Under the pieces are notes generated by a model. The model was not told the origin of the DNA. It was given only the letters and a program-made list of their open reading frames with translations, and ran no database searches. Below are positions 46,151 through 54,807 of a stretch of DNA of 64,000 bases, one piece after another. This DNA is from Halobacillus sp. Nhm2S1 (GTDB lineage Bacteria > Bacillota > Bacilli > Bacillales > Halobacillaceae), in the NCBI RefSeq assembly GCF_019599545.1, contig NZ_JAIEZV010000002.1:186001-250000 (forward strand), read 5' to 3'. The stretch's first letter is position 1. Each line of letters starts with the position of its first letter. The position numbers were made by a program, and so were the translations under genes.

Positions 46151-47521
46151 ATGACTCAAGCTAAAAAAATGACCCTGTTCGCTCTGACATGGCCGATTTT
46201 TATTGAAGTCCTTTTGCACATGTTAATGGGCAATGCTGATACCCTCATGCTCAGTCAGTACTCCGACGATGCCGTAGCTGCCGTCGGAGTCTCGAATCAA
46301 ATTCTATCCGTCGTGATCGTCATGTTTGGGTTTGTCGCGACGGGAGCGGCCATCTTAGTTGCACAAAACCTCGGTGCCGAACAAAAGAAAGAGGCGGGAA
46401 GCATTTCCGTCACGTCCCTCAGTGTCAACTTGTGGTTTTCGCTCCTTCTTAGCTTCGGCCTTTTTATATTCAGCGAACAGATCCTGAATGTGATGGACCT
46501 GCCTACATCCTTGATGGGAGACGCCACGGACTACATGAACATTGTCGGCGGACTTATTTTTGTACAGGCGATGCTTATGACGATCGGCGCGCTTTTAAGA
46601 AGTTACGGTCACACGAAAGACCCGATGTATGTCACGATTGGTATGAATATCCTGAATGTCATCGGCAACTACTTTGTCATTTTCGGGCCGTTCGGTCTTC
46701 CCGTTTTTGGAGTAGAAGGTGTAGCTTATGTGACAGCAATCTCGAGAGCTTCCGGCTTTCTCGTTCTCCTTTTATTGCTGATCAAGCGTGTATCCGGGGA
46801 TTTGCCATGGCGGTCTTTATATCACTATGAAAAAGCACACCTAAAAAACCTGCTCCACATTGGAGTACCATCTGCAGGCGAACAACTTTCCTACAATGCC
46901 AGTCAGATGGTCATCACTTATTTCGTGGCCCAAATGGGAGCGACCGCGATTACGACGAAAGTCTATGCTCAAAACTTGATGATGTTCATATTCTTGTGCT
47001 CCATCGCTATCGGGCAGGGGACGCAAATATTAATTGGCCATCACATCGGCGCAAAAGAGACGGAGAAAGCTTACCGGCAATGTATCCGGAGCTTACAGTT
47101 AGCCATTGTCATCTCTTTATCTGTTGCCATCGTATTCTATTTTTCCAGCGATTTTCTACTAGGACTGTTTACAGACGATCCTACTATATTAACAACAGGT
47201 AGCATCTTGCTGCTGATGACGGTTCTGCTGGAGCCTGGACGAGCCTTCAACCTCGTTGTCATCAATTCCCTTAGAGCCGCTGGAGACGTGCGTTTTCCTG
47301 TTATCGTAGGGATATTATCGATGTGGGGGATTCAGGTAACGATTGCATGGATTTTCGGTCTCCATTATGCCTATGGGTTGATCGGAATCTGGATCGGATT
47401 CATCATTGACGAATGGCTGCGCGGAATCCTGATGCTGCGCAGGTGGAAATCAAGAATATGGCTGAAAAAATCATTTGTCACACCAAACAAAAAAGCGCAC
47501 AGTCAAGCAAATACAAGCTGA
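46151..47521 (+). CDS. MATE family efflux transporter
   Basis: A 456-residue multidrug and toxin extrusion transporter with twelve helices. Family motifs NADTLMLSQYSDDAVAAVGV near the N-terminus and VPSAGEQLSYNASQMVITYF in the second half are seen. It starts 17 bases behind the GH13 gene with AGAGGAG, so it is probably cotranscribed. The substrate is not known. It ends within a terminator. Confidence 0.9.
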   Translation: MTQAKKMTLFALTWPIFIEVLLHMLMGNADTLMLSQYSDDAVAAVGVSNQILSVVIVMFGFVATGAAILVAQNLGAEQKKEAGSISVTSLSVNLWFSLLLSFGLFIFSEQILNVMDLPTSLMGDATDYMNIVGGLIFVQAMLMTIGALLRSYGHTKDPMYVTIGMNILNVIGNYFVIFGPFGLPVFGVEGVAYVTAISRASGFLVLLLLLIKRVSGDLPWRSLYHYEKAHLKNLLHIGVPSAGEQLSYNASQMVITYFVAQMGATAITTKVYAQNLMMFIFLCSIAIGQGTQILIGHHIGAKETEKAYRQCIRSLQLAIVISLSVAIVFYFSSDFLLGLFTDDPTILTTGSILLLMTVLLEPGRAFNLVVINSLRAAGDVRFPVIVGILSMWGIQVTIAWIFGLHYAYGLIGIWIGFIIDEWLRGILMLRRWKSRIWLKKSFVTPNKKAHSQANTS

Positions 47522-47537
47522 CTGTGCGCTTTTTTTG
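47489..47537 (+). terminator. terminator after the MATE gene
   Basis: AAAAAAGCGCACAGTC, an 18-base loop region, GACTGTGCGCTTTTTTT. Overlaps the last codons. Confidence 0.9.
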
Positions 47538-47563
47538 TTGTATTGGTAATATTTGTCGTACCA

Positions 47564-47576
47564 GGTCATACATAAA
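47564..47576. repeat. half site of the ACCAGGTCAT family
   Basis: GTACCAGGTCATA follows the MATE terminator. Only the left arm of the palindrome core is present; no right arm. Confidence 0.5.
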
Positions 47577-47592
47577 ATGGAAATCAAAGGCA

Positions 47593-48540
47593 TCACCGTG
47601 CCTTTACTCCTTCACTGAGGTTGTTTGAGAAGGTTTTTAATTTGTTCATATCAGAAACATCTTCTTCAAATAATGGGATTTGAATTAACTGCTGATCTTT
47701 GAATTTCTCTCTAATTTCCTCAAGATAGGTTCCTTCCTGTTTTCGTCTCTTGGCAAGAAATTCACCGTCGGCATAATCTGGCAACACTTTATTGATGATC
47801 AAAGTCTTCACCATCAAGTCATGCTGCTTCAATTTACGAATCGCCTGTTCGGTTTCAAGTATGGGAAGCCGCTCTGGAATCAGCACAAATACAAAACCTG
47901 TCTGAGCAGGATCAAGTATCACTTTCCTTACGGCAGCAAATTTTTCTTTCCTACGCTGCAACACATCATAAATGGGATCATCGACTGGATCGCCATCATT
48001 CAGAAGTTGTGTGTAGTTATCATTAATCTTTTTCCTGCGTTCGAGCATCCCATCAATCCAAACACTCATAAGCTCCGGTAAAGTCAACAATCGGATCGTG
48101 TGCCCTGTCGGAGCTGTATCAAATACTATTTTGTCAAAGTGCTCGGACTCTTCAAGAATAATCGAGATGAGACGGTCAAACAAAGCCGCTTCATCGGCCC
48201 CCGGAGAAGCACTCGCCATATCAATCTGCCTATGAACTTCCTCGACCATTTTTGATTTTACAAGGCCTTCTAAGTTATCTTTCACCCCGTTAATATAGCG
48301 TTTGGACTCACGAACAGGGTCGATTTCAATCCCCCACAGGTTTTCCATTAAAGCTGTCTTCTCATGATTGACTTTCTCGTGAAAAATATCTCCAAGGTTA
48401 TGAGCCGGGTCGGTAGATACGACAAGAGTCCGATGCCCTTCTTTCGCAAACGCAACAGCAAGGGCAGCAGAGGATGTCGACTTTCCTACTCCCCCTTTTC
48501 CACCCACAAAAATTACTTTATTCTTATGCAAACCTTTCAT
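47593..48540 (-). CDS. ArsA/GET3-type ATPase
   Basis: A 315-residue ATPase of the ArsA/GET3/MinD class. Deviant Walker A (FVGGKGGVGKST), the switch I region STDPAHNLGD, switch II DTAPTGHTIRLL and the nucleotide-binding VLIPERLPI region are present. Homologues carry tail-anchored proteins (GET3) or drive arsenite export (ArsA). It lacks the second ATPase half of E. coli ArsA, and there is no arsB or arsR nearby. Downstream of two small cysteine-containing genes. The ATG at 48540 follows GAGGAGGTAG. Confidence 0.9.
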   Translation of the reverse strand: MKGLHKNKVIFVGGKGGVGKSTSSAALAVAFAKEGHRTLVVSTDPAHNLGDIFHEKVNHEKTALMENLWGIEIDPVRESKRYINGVKDNLEGLVKSKMVEEVHRQIDMASASPGADEAALFDRLISIILEESEHFDKIVFDTAPTGHTIRLLTLPELMSVWIDGMLERRKKINDNYTQLLNDGDPVDDPIYDVLQRRKEKFAAVRKVILDPAQTGFVFVLIPERLPILETEQAIRKLKQHDLMVKTLIINKVLPDYADGEFLAKRRKQEGTYLEEIREKFKDQQLIQIPLFEEDVSDMNKLKTFSNNLSEGVKAR

Positions 48541-48553
48541 TCTACTACCTCCT

Positions 48554-48817
48554 CTAACAACAACGAATGCCATCCAGCGGAGACTTTTCCATCCCCATAC
48601 GCAGATGCCAATCGTGAAACTTTTCTATGATGTGCGGATAAAGTTCTAACGTATAATAAAATGCCGGATTCGGTATCCCTAACATGTCAGAGTAAACGAG
48701 AAGTAAGAAAAGATCGTCCTCATCCCTTAGTTCTCTAGCAATCTCCTGTTTGTGAGGGAGACTTAACACTTCATCATAAAATTCAAATAACCGTTTTAAC
48801 GAAAACTTTTTTTCCAA
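48554..48817 (-). CDS. small protein ending in Cys-Cys (cory-CC-star type)
   Basis: An 87-residue cytoplasmic protein ending IRCC directly before the stop, with the block LVYSDMLGIPNPAFYYTLEL and FHDWHLRMGMEKSPLDGI. The CC dipeptide at the very C-terminus fits the uncharacterised family that databases call cory-CC-star; I recall the name, not a function. It starts at TTG after GGAGGGAGAAG, overlaps the upstream gene by 22 bases and is 13 bases from the ArsA-type ATPase gene. It is likely a functional partner. Confidence 0.8.
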   Translation of the reverse strand: MEKKFSLKRLFEFYDEVLSLPHKQEIARELRDEDDLFLLLVYSDMLGIPNPAFYYTLELYPHIIEKFHDWHLRMGMEKSPLDGIRCC

Positions 48818-49161
48818 GCTTCTCCCTCCTTATTTTCTATCCATTTCCCATTAATGAACAAGCTGTTGTAACGCATTCGAAAAAAGATCGACCGTAAAGC
48901 ACTCCAAATGGAGACATGGCCTGCCTTTACGTGCTTGATAAAATAGACAAGAATGGCAAGAAGATTCCTTGGATCTACATAGTCCACATGAATCCCTTCA
49001 CCCTGGTTGTCTCTATACCACTCTCCGAGTTTTTCACGGTCCTGATCGTGGTGCTTAAACTCTTCTTTCATGTCAATGAAACCATCGTCATCACTGCATA
49101 TTCCTCCACAACACCCCATTCCAATTTCTTTCTCAGGGCGAATGATCATGATTTCTTTCAT
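48796..49161 (-). CDS. small CC-motif protein upstream of the ArsA-type ATPase
   Basis: A 121-residue protein. Residues 12-25 contain IGMGCCGGICSDDDGF, a pair of adjacent cysteines followed by a third, as in thiol or metal-binding sites. The centre includes YVDPRNLLAILVYFIKHVKA with hydrophobic helical character. The ATG at 49161 follows AAAGGAGC; the frame is open further upstream but overlaps the cstA terminator. No family recognised by me. First gene of the three-gene unit. Confidence 0.75.
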   Translation of the reverse strand: MKEIMIIRPEKEIGMGCCGGICSDDDGFIDMKEEFKHHDQDREKLGEWYRDNQGEGIHVDYVDPRNLLAILVYFIKHVKAGHVSIWSALRSIFFRMRYNSLFINGKWIENKEGEAWKKSFR

Positions 49162-49183
49162 GGTGTCGCTGCTCCTTTCAAGG

Positions 49184-49220
49184 AAAAAAGAAAGCCGACA
49201 AAAGCCGGCTTCCTTTTTTT
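49184..49220 (-). terminator. terminator after cstA
   Basis: The minus strand AAAGGAAGCCGGC-TTTTGTC-GGCTTTCTTTTTT: 9-bp stem and T run, just behind the cstA stop. Confidence 0.8.
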
Positions 49221-49222
49221 GA

Positions 49223-50959
49223 TTACGCACTTTTCTCAATAGAATCGTTACGATTGCCGCTAATCGCAGAAACAGCCGTAATGAGAATCCAGAAGGTAAA
49301 CACAAGAATAATCGCGCCGAAAGTAAACAGCATCCAGTCACTACCTTCATTCCATGGGGCCCACTCGGTCACCACCTGATCAATCATGGCCCATAACGTC
49401 ATGAACATGAGGAAGACCATTGGGATGATCGTCGGCAAGTAGTTTCGGCCTTGACGTTTCAGCCAAATAGAAACGAGCAGCAAACTGATTCCTGCCAGAA
49501 GCTGATTCGATGTCCCGAATAAAGGCCAAAGCAAGTATCCACCAGAACCGAACCCTTTAGGGCCTTGTGGAATCAGAGTCAAAGCCGCACTGGAAACGAC
49601 GGCGACTGTTGTAGCCACGTGCGTTTTCGTCAGTGGCGTCACCTTATATTCCGTTCCAAGTTCAGCGATAATATAACGCATTAATCGAACCGAAGAGTCC
49701 AACGTCGTTGCAGCAAAACTGACGACGATGACGGAAACAATAGTTGCTGCGACAGATGCCGGAATACCAAGTCCCGATGCAAGCTGCCCAGCCCCCTGGA
49801 TAAAGACGCCAAGTCCAGCACCACTTGCTGCGGCAAATCCACTGTAAGTCGCTGTGAATTCCTCAGCTGTAGGGAAGAAGGTTACAACAGCGATAATCGC
49901 AACAAGCGCCAAAGCTCCTTCACCCACAGATCCCAAATAACCAACAAAGCGAGCATCTGTCTCTTTATTCAACTGTTTTGAAGACGTTCCCGACGACACA
50001 AGGCCGTGGAAACCGGAAATCGCTCCACAGGCAATCGTAATGAACAATAGCGGGAACCAGGATGTATCGGCAGAAGCATTTGTCACGGGTGCCGTAATCT
50101 CCGGGTTTGTGAAAAGCAGACCGAGGTAAAGAAGACCAAGACCTACAATTAATTGGTGAGAGTTGATATAGTCTCTCGGCTGTAACAGCTTCCAAACCGG
50201 CAGGGTTGAAGCAATATAGACGTACACCATCAGCACGACAATCCATACGAAGAAGGCCATGGACGTCGCATTAAGTCCAAATAAAGTGGAAGCACCTTCG
50301 CCACCAAAATAGCGGACAAGGTCGATTTGAAGTACAGGTACATAACTCGCAACGATGGCTGCTAAATACATGACCGCAAGCGCTACAATCGATGGAAGCA
50401 GCATGTTCCCCTGCTTTTTATACACACTGTAGCCAATCCAAACGGCCAGAGGTATTTGAATGAAAACAGAAAGGACACTCGCAGGGAATGAAATGAATAG
50501 ATTCGCAATCACCCAGGCGAAGACAGCGTTTACCATTAAGACAAGCAATAAAATGATAAATAAAAACAACACTTTCGCTTTTTGTCCAATTAATTTACTG
50601 GCAAGCGTACCGATTGACTGTCCTTTATTTCTCACTGACAAAACAAGCGTACCGAAATCATGGACCCCGGCAGCAAAAACGGTACCTAACAATACCCAAA
50701 GCACAGCCGGAAGCCAGCCCCAATACACGGCAATCGCAGGCCCGACAATCGGCGCAGCTCCCGCGACGGAAGTGAAGTGATGCCCCCATAATACGAATTT
50801 ATTCGTCGGGACAAAATCGACACCATCCTTATACTGATGGGCGGGTGTGACATAGTTCGGATCAAGACGATAGATTTTTTCGGCAATGAATTTTGAATAA
50901 TACCGATAACCTAGAAAAAAGATGAGACCTCCAACAACAGCTAACCAAATCCCACTCAC
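49223..50959 (-). CDS. cstA: CstA family carbon starvation/peptide transporter
   Basis: A 578-residue membrane protein with about sixteen helices, of the CstA/BtsT family that takes up pyruvate or peptides. The family motifs FVPTNKFVLWGHHFTSVAGA then APIVGPAIAVYWGWLPA are present. GTG start at 50959 six bases after GGAGGG. The promoter region has a perfect cre site, consistent with repression by glucose. Confidence 0.92.
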   Translation of the reverse strand: MSGIWLAVVGGLIFFLGYRYYSKFIAEKIYRLDPNYVTPAHQYKDGVDFVPTNKFVLWGHHFTSVAGAAPIVGPAIAVYWGWLPAVLWVLLGTVFAAGVHDFGTLVLSVRNKGQSIGTLASKLIGQKAKVLFLFIILLLVLMVNAVFAWVIANLFISFPASVLSVFIQIPLAVWIGYSVYKKQGNMLLPSIVALAVMYLAAIVASYVPVLQIDLVRYFGGEGASTLFGLNATSMAFFVWIVVLMVYVYIASTLPVWKLLQPRDYINSHQLIVGLGLLYLGLLFTNPEITAPVTNASADTSWFPLLFITIACGAISGFHGLVSSGTSSKQLNKETDARFVGYLGSVGEGALALVAIIAVVTFFPTAEEFTATYSGFAAASGAGLGVFIQGAGQLASGLGIPASVAATIVSVIVVSFAATTLDSSVRLMRYIIAELGTEYKVTPLTKTHVATTVAVVSSAALTLIPQGPKGFGSGGYLLWPLFGTSNQLLAGISLLLVSIWLKRQGRNYLPTIIPMVFLMFMTLWAMIDQVVTEWAPWNEGSDWMLFTFGAIILVFTFWILITAVSAISGNRNDSIEKSA

Positions 50960-50985
50960 AAAAACCCTCCTCAATCTACAAAAAT

Positions 50986-51039
50986 ATGTATGCGTTTACA
51001 TTTAAATGTATTATATATCACTTCCCTTTCTAAATTCAA
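50986..51039 (-). promoter_or_regulatory. cstA promoter and perfect cre site
   Basis: On the minus strand TTGAAT (51039-51034), 18 bases, TATAAT (51015-51010), then ATGTAAACGCATACAT (51001-50986), which fits WTGNNARCGNWWWCAW at every position. A cre just downstream of the -10 gives repression by CcpA. Confidence 0.8.
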
Positions 51040-51071
51040 TGCGATATACAGATTTTTCTGAAAATACTAAA

Positions 51072-51101
51072 TAAAAAAAGAGAGAAGCTCCTGCTCCCCT
51101 C
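51072..51101 (-). terminator. terminator of the gas vesicle operon
   Basis: The minus strand GAGGGGAGC-AGGA-GCTTCTCTC then seven T, six bases behind the gvpU stop. Confidence 0.85.
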
Positions 51102-51107
51102 AACTTC

Positions 51108-51467
51108 CTAAGTAGCGTCAATTTTCCCAAGGAAAAAACCATCCACTTCTTCAAGCTTCCCCCGCCAGTAAAAACGACCTTCAGAAGGGGTAGGCTGGGC
51201 ATCCCCATTATACACTTGTGCTTCTTGCAAATGGATGTAGTTGATTTCCTCATGCGCATAATTCACTTCACTCGCACGGGACAATTTCTCACTCAATTCC
51301 TGAGAAATCTCATTGCCGTTTTCAAAAGTGCGGCTCAACGATTGCATATATTTCTTCGCTGAAACAGTAGTTCCAGTCACCAAAGCACCATTGACATTCA
51401 ATGTAAGATCAAGAGAGAAATCACCCTGATTTGCCGCTTTCACAAAGTTTCGTAGAATATTATCCAT
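51108..51467 (-). CDS. gvpU: gas vesicle accessory protein GvpU
   Basis: A 119-residue protein at the end of the gvp operon, as in B. megaterium. Segments DFSLDLTLNVNGALVTGTTV, EVNYAHEEINYIHLQEAQVY and WRGKLEEVDGFFLGK fit the GvpU family. GvpU is thought to affect vesicle clustering; not essential in all hosts. GGGACGAGGG precedes ATG. Confidence 0.88.
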   Translation of the reverse strand: MDNILRNFVKAANQGDFSLDLTLNVNGALVTGTTVSAKKYMQSLSRTFENGNEISQELSEKLSRASEVNYAHEEINYIHLQEAQVYNGDAQPTPSEGRFYWRGKLEEVDGFFLGKIDAT

Positions 51468-51494
51468 ATACCCTCGTCCCTTCTTTCCTGAATT

Positions 51495-52073
51495 CTACTT
51501 CGTGGTATCGTCATTGACAGTCAAAGTCGTTTTCCCTGTTTTTACTTTTGCATGATCATCTTCTTCATGGTTTAAATGGTCATTTTCCTGTTCTATATCA
51601 TTCGCTGATTCTTCCTCTTCTGTTTCCACATGGTCCCCTTCTTCATGACCTTCGTTAACCATTTCTTCATCCTCACCCTGATCGAATTCCTCTGTGGCAG
51701 CAGCTTCATCACCAGGGGACTCGAGTTGTTTTTGAGAAAGGTCTGCTCCATCCAGGGAAGGTGTCTCTTTTTCCTCCCCTTCTTCGGCCGAGCTATTTCT
51801 CACTTTATCTTTTACGCGTCCGACCACTTCGTTTGTTTTTTCTTTCGTTTGGTTTTTCAAATCTTTCAGCTGTCCACCAGCTTTTTCTGCTTTCCCCTTC
51901 ATAGTTTCTTTATGTTCTCCTGCACGATTAGGGTTTAATAAAAACCCTGCTGCTGCTCCAAGGACACCGCCGACAATGGCTCTGGTCACCCGGTGACTGC
52001 TTTTGTTCTCCGCTTCCTGTTGCTTGTTTCCTTCATCCGTAGGATTGGTCAACTGCGTTTTAGATTCGCTCAT
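51495..52073 (-). CDS. gvpT: gas vesicle protein GvpT (YtxH-like)
   Basis: A 192-residue, very hydrophilic, acidic protein. Residues about 27-50 (HRVTRAIVGGVLGAAAGFLL) are a glycine-rich hydrophobic segment as in YtxH proteins, followed by an amphipathic region (GGQLKDLKNQTKEKTNEVVG) and a Glu-rich tail with HEEGDHVETEEEESAND. Position between gvpJ and gvpU matches B. megaterium. The acidic tail is longer than usual to my knowledge. Confidence 0.85.
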   Translation of the reverse strand: MSESKTQLTNPTDEGNKQQEAENKSSHRVTRAIVGGVLGAAAGFLLNPNRAGEHKETMKGKAEKAGGQLKDLKNQTKEKTNEVVGRVKDKVRNSSAEEGEEKETPSLDGADLSQKQLESPGDEAAATEEFDQGEDEEMVNEGHEEGDHVETEEEESANDIEQENDHLNHEEDDHAKVKTGKTTLTVNDDTTK

Positions 52074-52086
52074 GATCTCTCTCCTT

Positions 52087-52401
52087 TTATTTTTGATAGA
52101 CTTCCTGCATATTTTTCTCTAGTTGTGCAATGCGTTTATGGAGTTCTTCATTTTCTTTTTCCAAGGCCTCTGTGTTCGATTGAGCGGCTTTCGAATTCAA
52201 GTACGGGTCGGTTTCCCACCAGTCCATGCCGATTTCTTTCGCTTTATCAACAGATGCGACGATGAGACGGATTTTGATGGTCAAAAGCTCGACATCCGCA
52301 AGTCCTACCCTGATATCTCCAGCGATGACGACACCTTTATCCAACACGGTCTCTAACACATCGACAATACTGTTCGATTGAGTCGGGTGTTCAATGGACA
52401 T
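52087..52401 (-). CDS. gvpJ: gas vesicle protein GvpJ
   Basis: A 104-residue paralogue of the shell protein GvpA: SIVDVLETVLDKGVVIAGDI with RVGLADVELLTIKIRLIVAS, then the GvpJ-specific WWETDPYL and a C-terminal coiled coil. Likely a minor shell or nucleation component. RBS AGGAGGCAT before the ATG. Confidence 0.93.
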   Translation of the reverse strand: MSIEHPTQSNSIVDVLETVLDKGVVIAGDIRVGLADVELLTIKIRLIVASVDKAKEIGMDWWETDPYLNSKAAQSNTEALEKENEELHKRIAQLEKNMQEVYQK

Positions 52402-52418
52402 CTATGATGCCTCCTTTG

Positions 52419-52718
52419 TTATAACAAATTCCCTAAAGGTCCTAAATCGATATTGAGATCCTCATCATCCAAGTCAAAAATCTCTTTCAGCTCGTCCATT
52501 TTCACTTCAAGGTTCATGAGCGCTACGCCCAGTTGTTCAATCTGCTCTTCCGACAAGGTACCACCGTCGACGCGGCGGATCGCCTGCCTTTCGACGAGCT
52601 GCCTAAGCAGTTCGATGACCGTTAAGACAAGTTGTGCAAGGCCTTGCTCTGCTCCGTCCGGGTCTAAATTGACTCGTCCGCTTTTAAAAGGCTGCTCTTC
52701 AAGATTGTTCTGTGACAC
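52419..52718 (-). CDS. gvpK: gas vesicle protein GvpK
   Basis: A 99-residue protein with the GvpK family signature GLAQLVLTVIELLRQLVERQ and AIRRVDGGTLSEEQIEQLG. It starts at GTG inside the end of gvpS (20-base overlap), with GGAGG nine bases before. Accessory assembly factor. Confidence 0.92.
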   Translation of the reverse strand: MSQNNLEEQPFKSGRVNLDPDGAEQGLAQLVLTVIELLRQLVERQAIRRVDGGTLSEEQIEQLGVALMNLEVKMDELKEIFDLDDEDLNIDLGPLGNLL

Positions 52719-52953
52719 GTGCCAACGCCTCCTTCTCTCTGTCCATCGCTTCTGAGTTCAAGGAGTCATCCAGGCTGGATTGGACGAGTGTTTCTACAGA
52801 AGAAATCAATACTTTCAAATCTACATAGACAAGGTCAATGCCGGCAATGGAAATAATGATATCTCCCTTGATGGCAACCCCTTTGTCCAGGACAGTATCC
52901 AAGATATCAATAAGAGCGATTTCCTGGTTCTCAAAGTTTTCTCTGTAGGACAC
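52699..52953 (-). CDS. gvpS: gas vesicle protein GvpS (GvpA-like)
   Basis: An 84-residue GvpA-like protein, ALIDILDTVLDKGVAIKGDI with IISIAGIDLVYVDLKVLISS. GTG start directly abuts the gvpL stop codon. Minor shell protein family. Confidence 0.9.
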   Translation of the reverse strand: MSYRENFENQEIALIDILDTVLDKGVAIKGDIIISIAGIDLVYVDLKVLISSVETLVQSSLDDSLNSEAMDREKEALARVTEQS

Positions 52954-53772
52954 TCATCTCACCTCGCTTTTAGAGAGGGAGGAAAAGTGATAAGGGGGCC
53001 ACGGCCCTGTAACTTCAACCTCCCAGCCAGCTTTTTCTCCTTGTTCATTTGCCGTGGTTACTTCCTTTAAAAAAGTTTCGACTTTTTCCAGATCCATCAA
53101 GTAGGCGCCATTCCAACACATATCCGCTTCCTTTCCGGTCACATTCTTATTCCAGACTTTTTTGTCAGCTGTATCTTCACATAGCGCCTCCCATTCACTA
53201 TGTAATTGCCTCACGTATTTTTGCTGTTCCAGTGCTACTTGCTGTTGAATTGACTGATCAAGTTTCTTACTCTGCAAGTACTGCATCCCCTTAGACATCT
53301 GAGATATTTCTTCTTTCTTTTTCTGAATATCGGGGTGATGGTCGGCCACTTGGTCTCTTAAGCGGTCGGGATGGTTGTAAATTTTCACGTTCCACTCTTC
53401 TTTTCCTTTTAACTTCTCAAGTAGAGTCATCCATTCATTTTCATGGGCATCCATTTTTTTCTTCAGACTGCCTTCATTCTGGAAAAGGGTACAAAATTTC
53501 ATTGGAATTAAAGTGACGGTATCCTTCAAGCTCATTAATATTTCATGATGAAGGTAAGCCTTCTCCTGTACCCACTCCATTTGCTTCGTCTTCATTTCCA
53601 ATGCCTCTTCACTAAACTCTTCTTCCTCAACGGCGCTCACAATTGCTGAACACCAGCCGTAATCCAGTACTTCAAGACCGGCCTTGCCGTCGATGCCCAT
53701 CCATTCAGAAAATGCTTTCCCGTCTGCTTCCTCTTTAAGCGTAATACCATACATATACAGTAGTCTTTCCAT
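52954..53772 (-). CDS. gvpL: gas vesicle protein GvpL (GvpF/L family)
   Basis: A 272-residue GvpF/GvpL-type protein. Family motifs: a YMYGITL start, VTLIPMKFCTLFQNEGSLKK, NGAYLMDLEKVETFLKEV and VTGPWPPYHF at the end. It is a paralogue of gvpF two genes upstream (both end with T/YTGPWPxYxF). Assembly factors that bind nascent GvpA. Confidence 0.92.
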   Translation of the reverse strand: MERLLYMYGITLKEEADGKAFSEWMGIDGKAGLEVLDYGWCSAIVSAVEEEEFSEEALEMKTKQMEWVQEKAYLHHEILMSLKDTVTLIPMKFCTLFQNEGSLKKKMDAHENEWMTLLEKLKGKEEWNVKIYNHPDRLRDQVADHHPDIQKKKEEISQMSKGMQYLQSKKLDQSIQQQVALEQQKYVRQLHSEWEALCEDTADKKVWNKNVTGKEADMCWNGAYLMDLEKVETFLKEVTTANEQGEKAGWEVEVTGPWPPYHFSSLSKSEVR

Positions 53773-53785
53773 CTTGAAAAACTCC

Positions 53786-54040
53786 TTACTTCCTTTTCGT
53801 CATGCTCTCCCATTGCTCCATCTCAAGCTTTTTGGCGATTTCATATCGCAAAAGCAGCTCTTCTTCCTGCTCCTCATAATGCTCTTCCGATATCTCTTCC
53901 AATTCATACATCATTTGCAGCTGAATCAATTTCTTTTGAATATGTTCAAGGTCGTACATTTCCTTATCCACTTCTTCTTTCACATGCTCTCCGACTTTTT
54001 TTATCAAGTGGATGGGTGAAGTGAATAGTTTTTGAATCAT
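53786..54040 (-). CDS. gvpG: gas vesicle protein GvpG
   Basis: An 84-residue charged helical protein, starting IQKLFTSPIHLIKKVGEHVK and with YDLEHIQKKLIQLQMMYELE; the family pattern LF..P...I..V...V is visible. ATG overlaps the gvpF stop by four bases. Confidence 0.9.
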   Translation of the reverse strand: MIQKLFTSPIHLIKKVGEHVKEEVDKEMYDLEHIQKKLIQLQMMYELEEISEEHYEEQEEELLLRYEIAKKLEMEQWESMTKRK

Positions 54041-54798
54041 GACGCTTCTACTTTCAACTTAATGTTGATGAAATTGTAGGCAGGCCACGGACCTGTATAT
54101 TTGAAATCAACATATTCCTTCCACCGGTCATGCAGCTCATTCACTTTACGGTCGAACGCTTCTTCTTTATCCCGATCGATTAAATAAGCGCCATTCAAAA
54201 GCATCTTTTCACCGATTGTATCGTTCAATTGAGAGGCTTCTGCCAATTGATCCAATGGGGCATGAATAGAAGATTCAATTTCTTTCTGAATGGTCGTAAA
54301 GAAATTACGAGCCATCTCTCCAAGCTGAATCCGATCAAAATACCCGGCCGCTTCTGATTTGTTTGCTACGGTTTCTTTTTTCTTTTTCACACGGTCATTC
54401 TGATGGATCTGCTTTTCCAACCATTCTCTTTTTCCTACGATCTTCAGACCAATTTCGATTTTATTCCTTACTTCTCCAAACAACTTCTCGAGTTGAGGGT
54501 AAAGGTTTTCGATCAGCACCTGGGTATCCTCTTTCGTATTGAAAACATTCCCGAAACTGATGGGAACGACAGAACTCTCTTTTTTCATTACTCTTGATAT
54601 GACCTGCTGGTGAGTCATGATTGCCTTTTTCTTAGGATGATAAATTTTCACCGGGGCCTCCACCGCTACCATGGCGGCGTCTTTATAATGGACCGTGAAT
54701 ACTTCTCTTTCTTCTCCTTCAAATTCAATGGTTCCAAAACTTTTCTCCTCCGTTGCTTGAATACAACAGAAAACATATACACCGATATCTTCAGCCAT
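54037..54798 (-). CDS. gvpF: gas vesicle protein GvpF (GvpF/L family)
   Basis: A 253-residue GvpF. Motifs YVFCCIQATEEKSFGT at the start, VVPISFGNVFNTKEDTQVLI and NGAYLIDRDKEEAFDRKVNE plus FKYTGPWPAYNFI at the end. GvpF is the assembly factor reported to sit at the inner face of the vesicle. Between gvpN and gvpG. Confidence 0.93.
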   Translation of the reverse strand: MAEDIGVYVFCCIQATEEKSFGTIEFEGEEREVFTVHYKDAAMVAVEAPVKIYHPKKKAIMTHQQVISRVMKKESSVVPISFGNVFNTKEDTQVLIENLYPQLEKLFGEVRNKIEIGLKIVGKREWLEKQIHQNDRVKKKKETVANKSEAAGYFDRIQLGEMARNFFTTIQKEIESSIHAPLDQLAEASQLNDTIGEKMLLNGAYLIDRDKEEAFDRKVNELHDRWKEYVDFKYTGPWPAYNFINIKLKVEAS

Positions 54799-54807
54799 AA
54801 GTACCTC

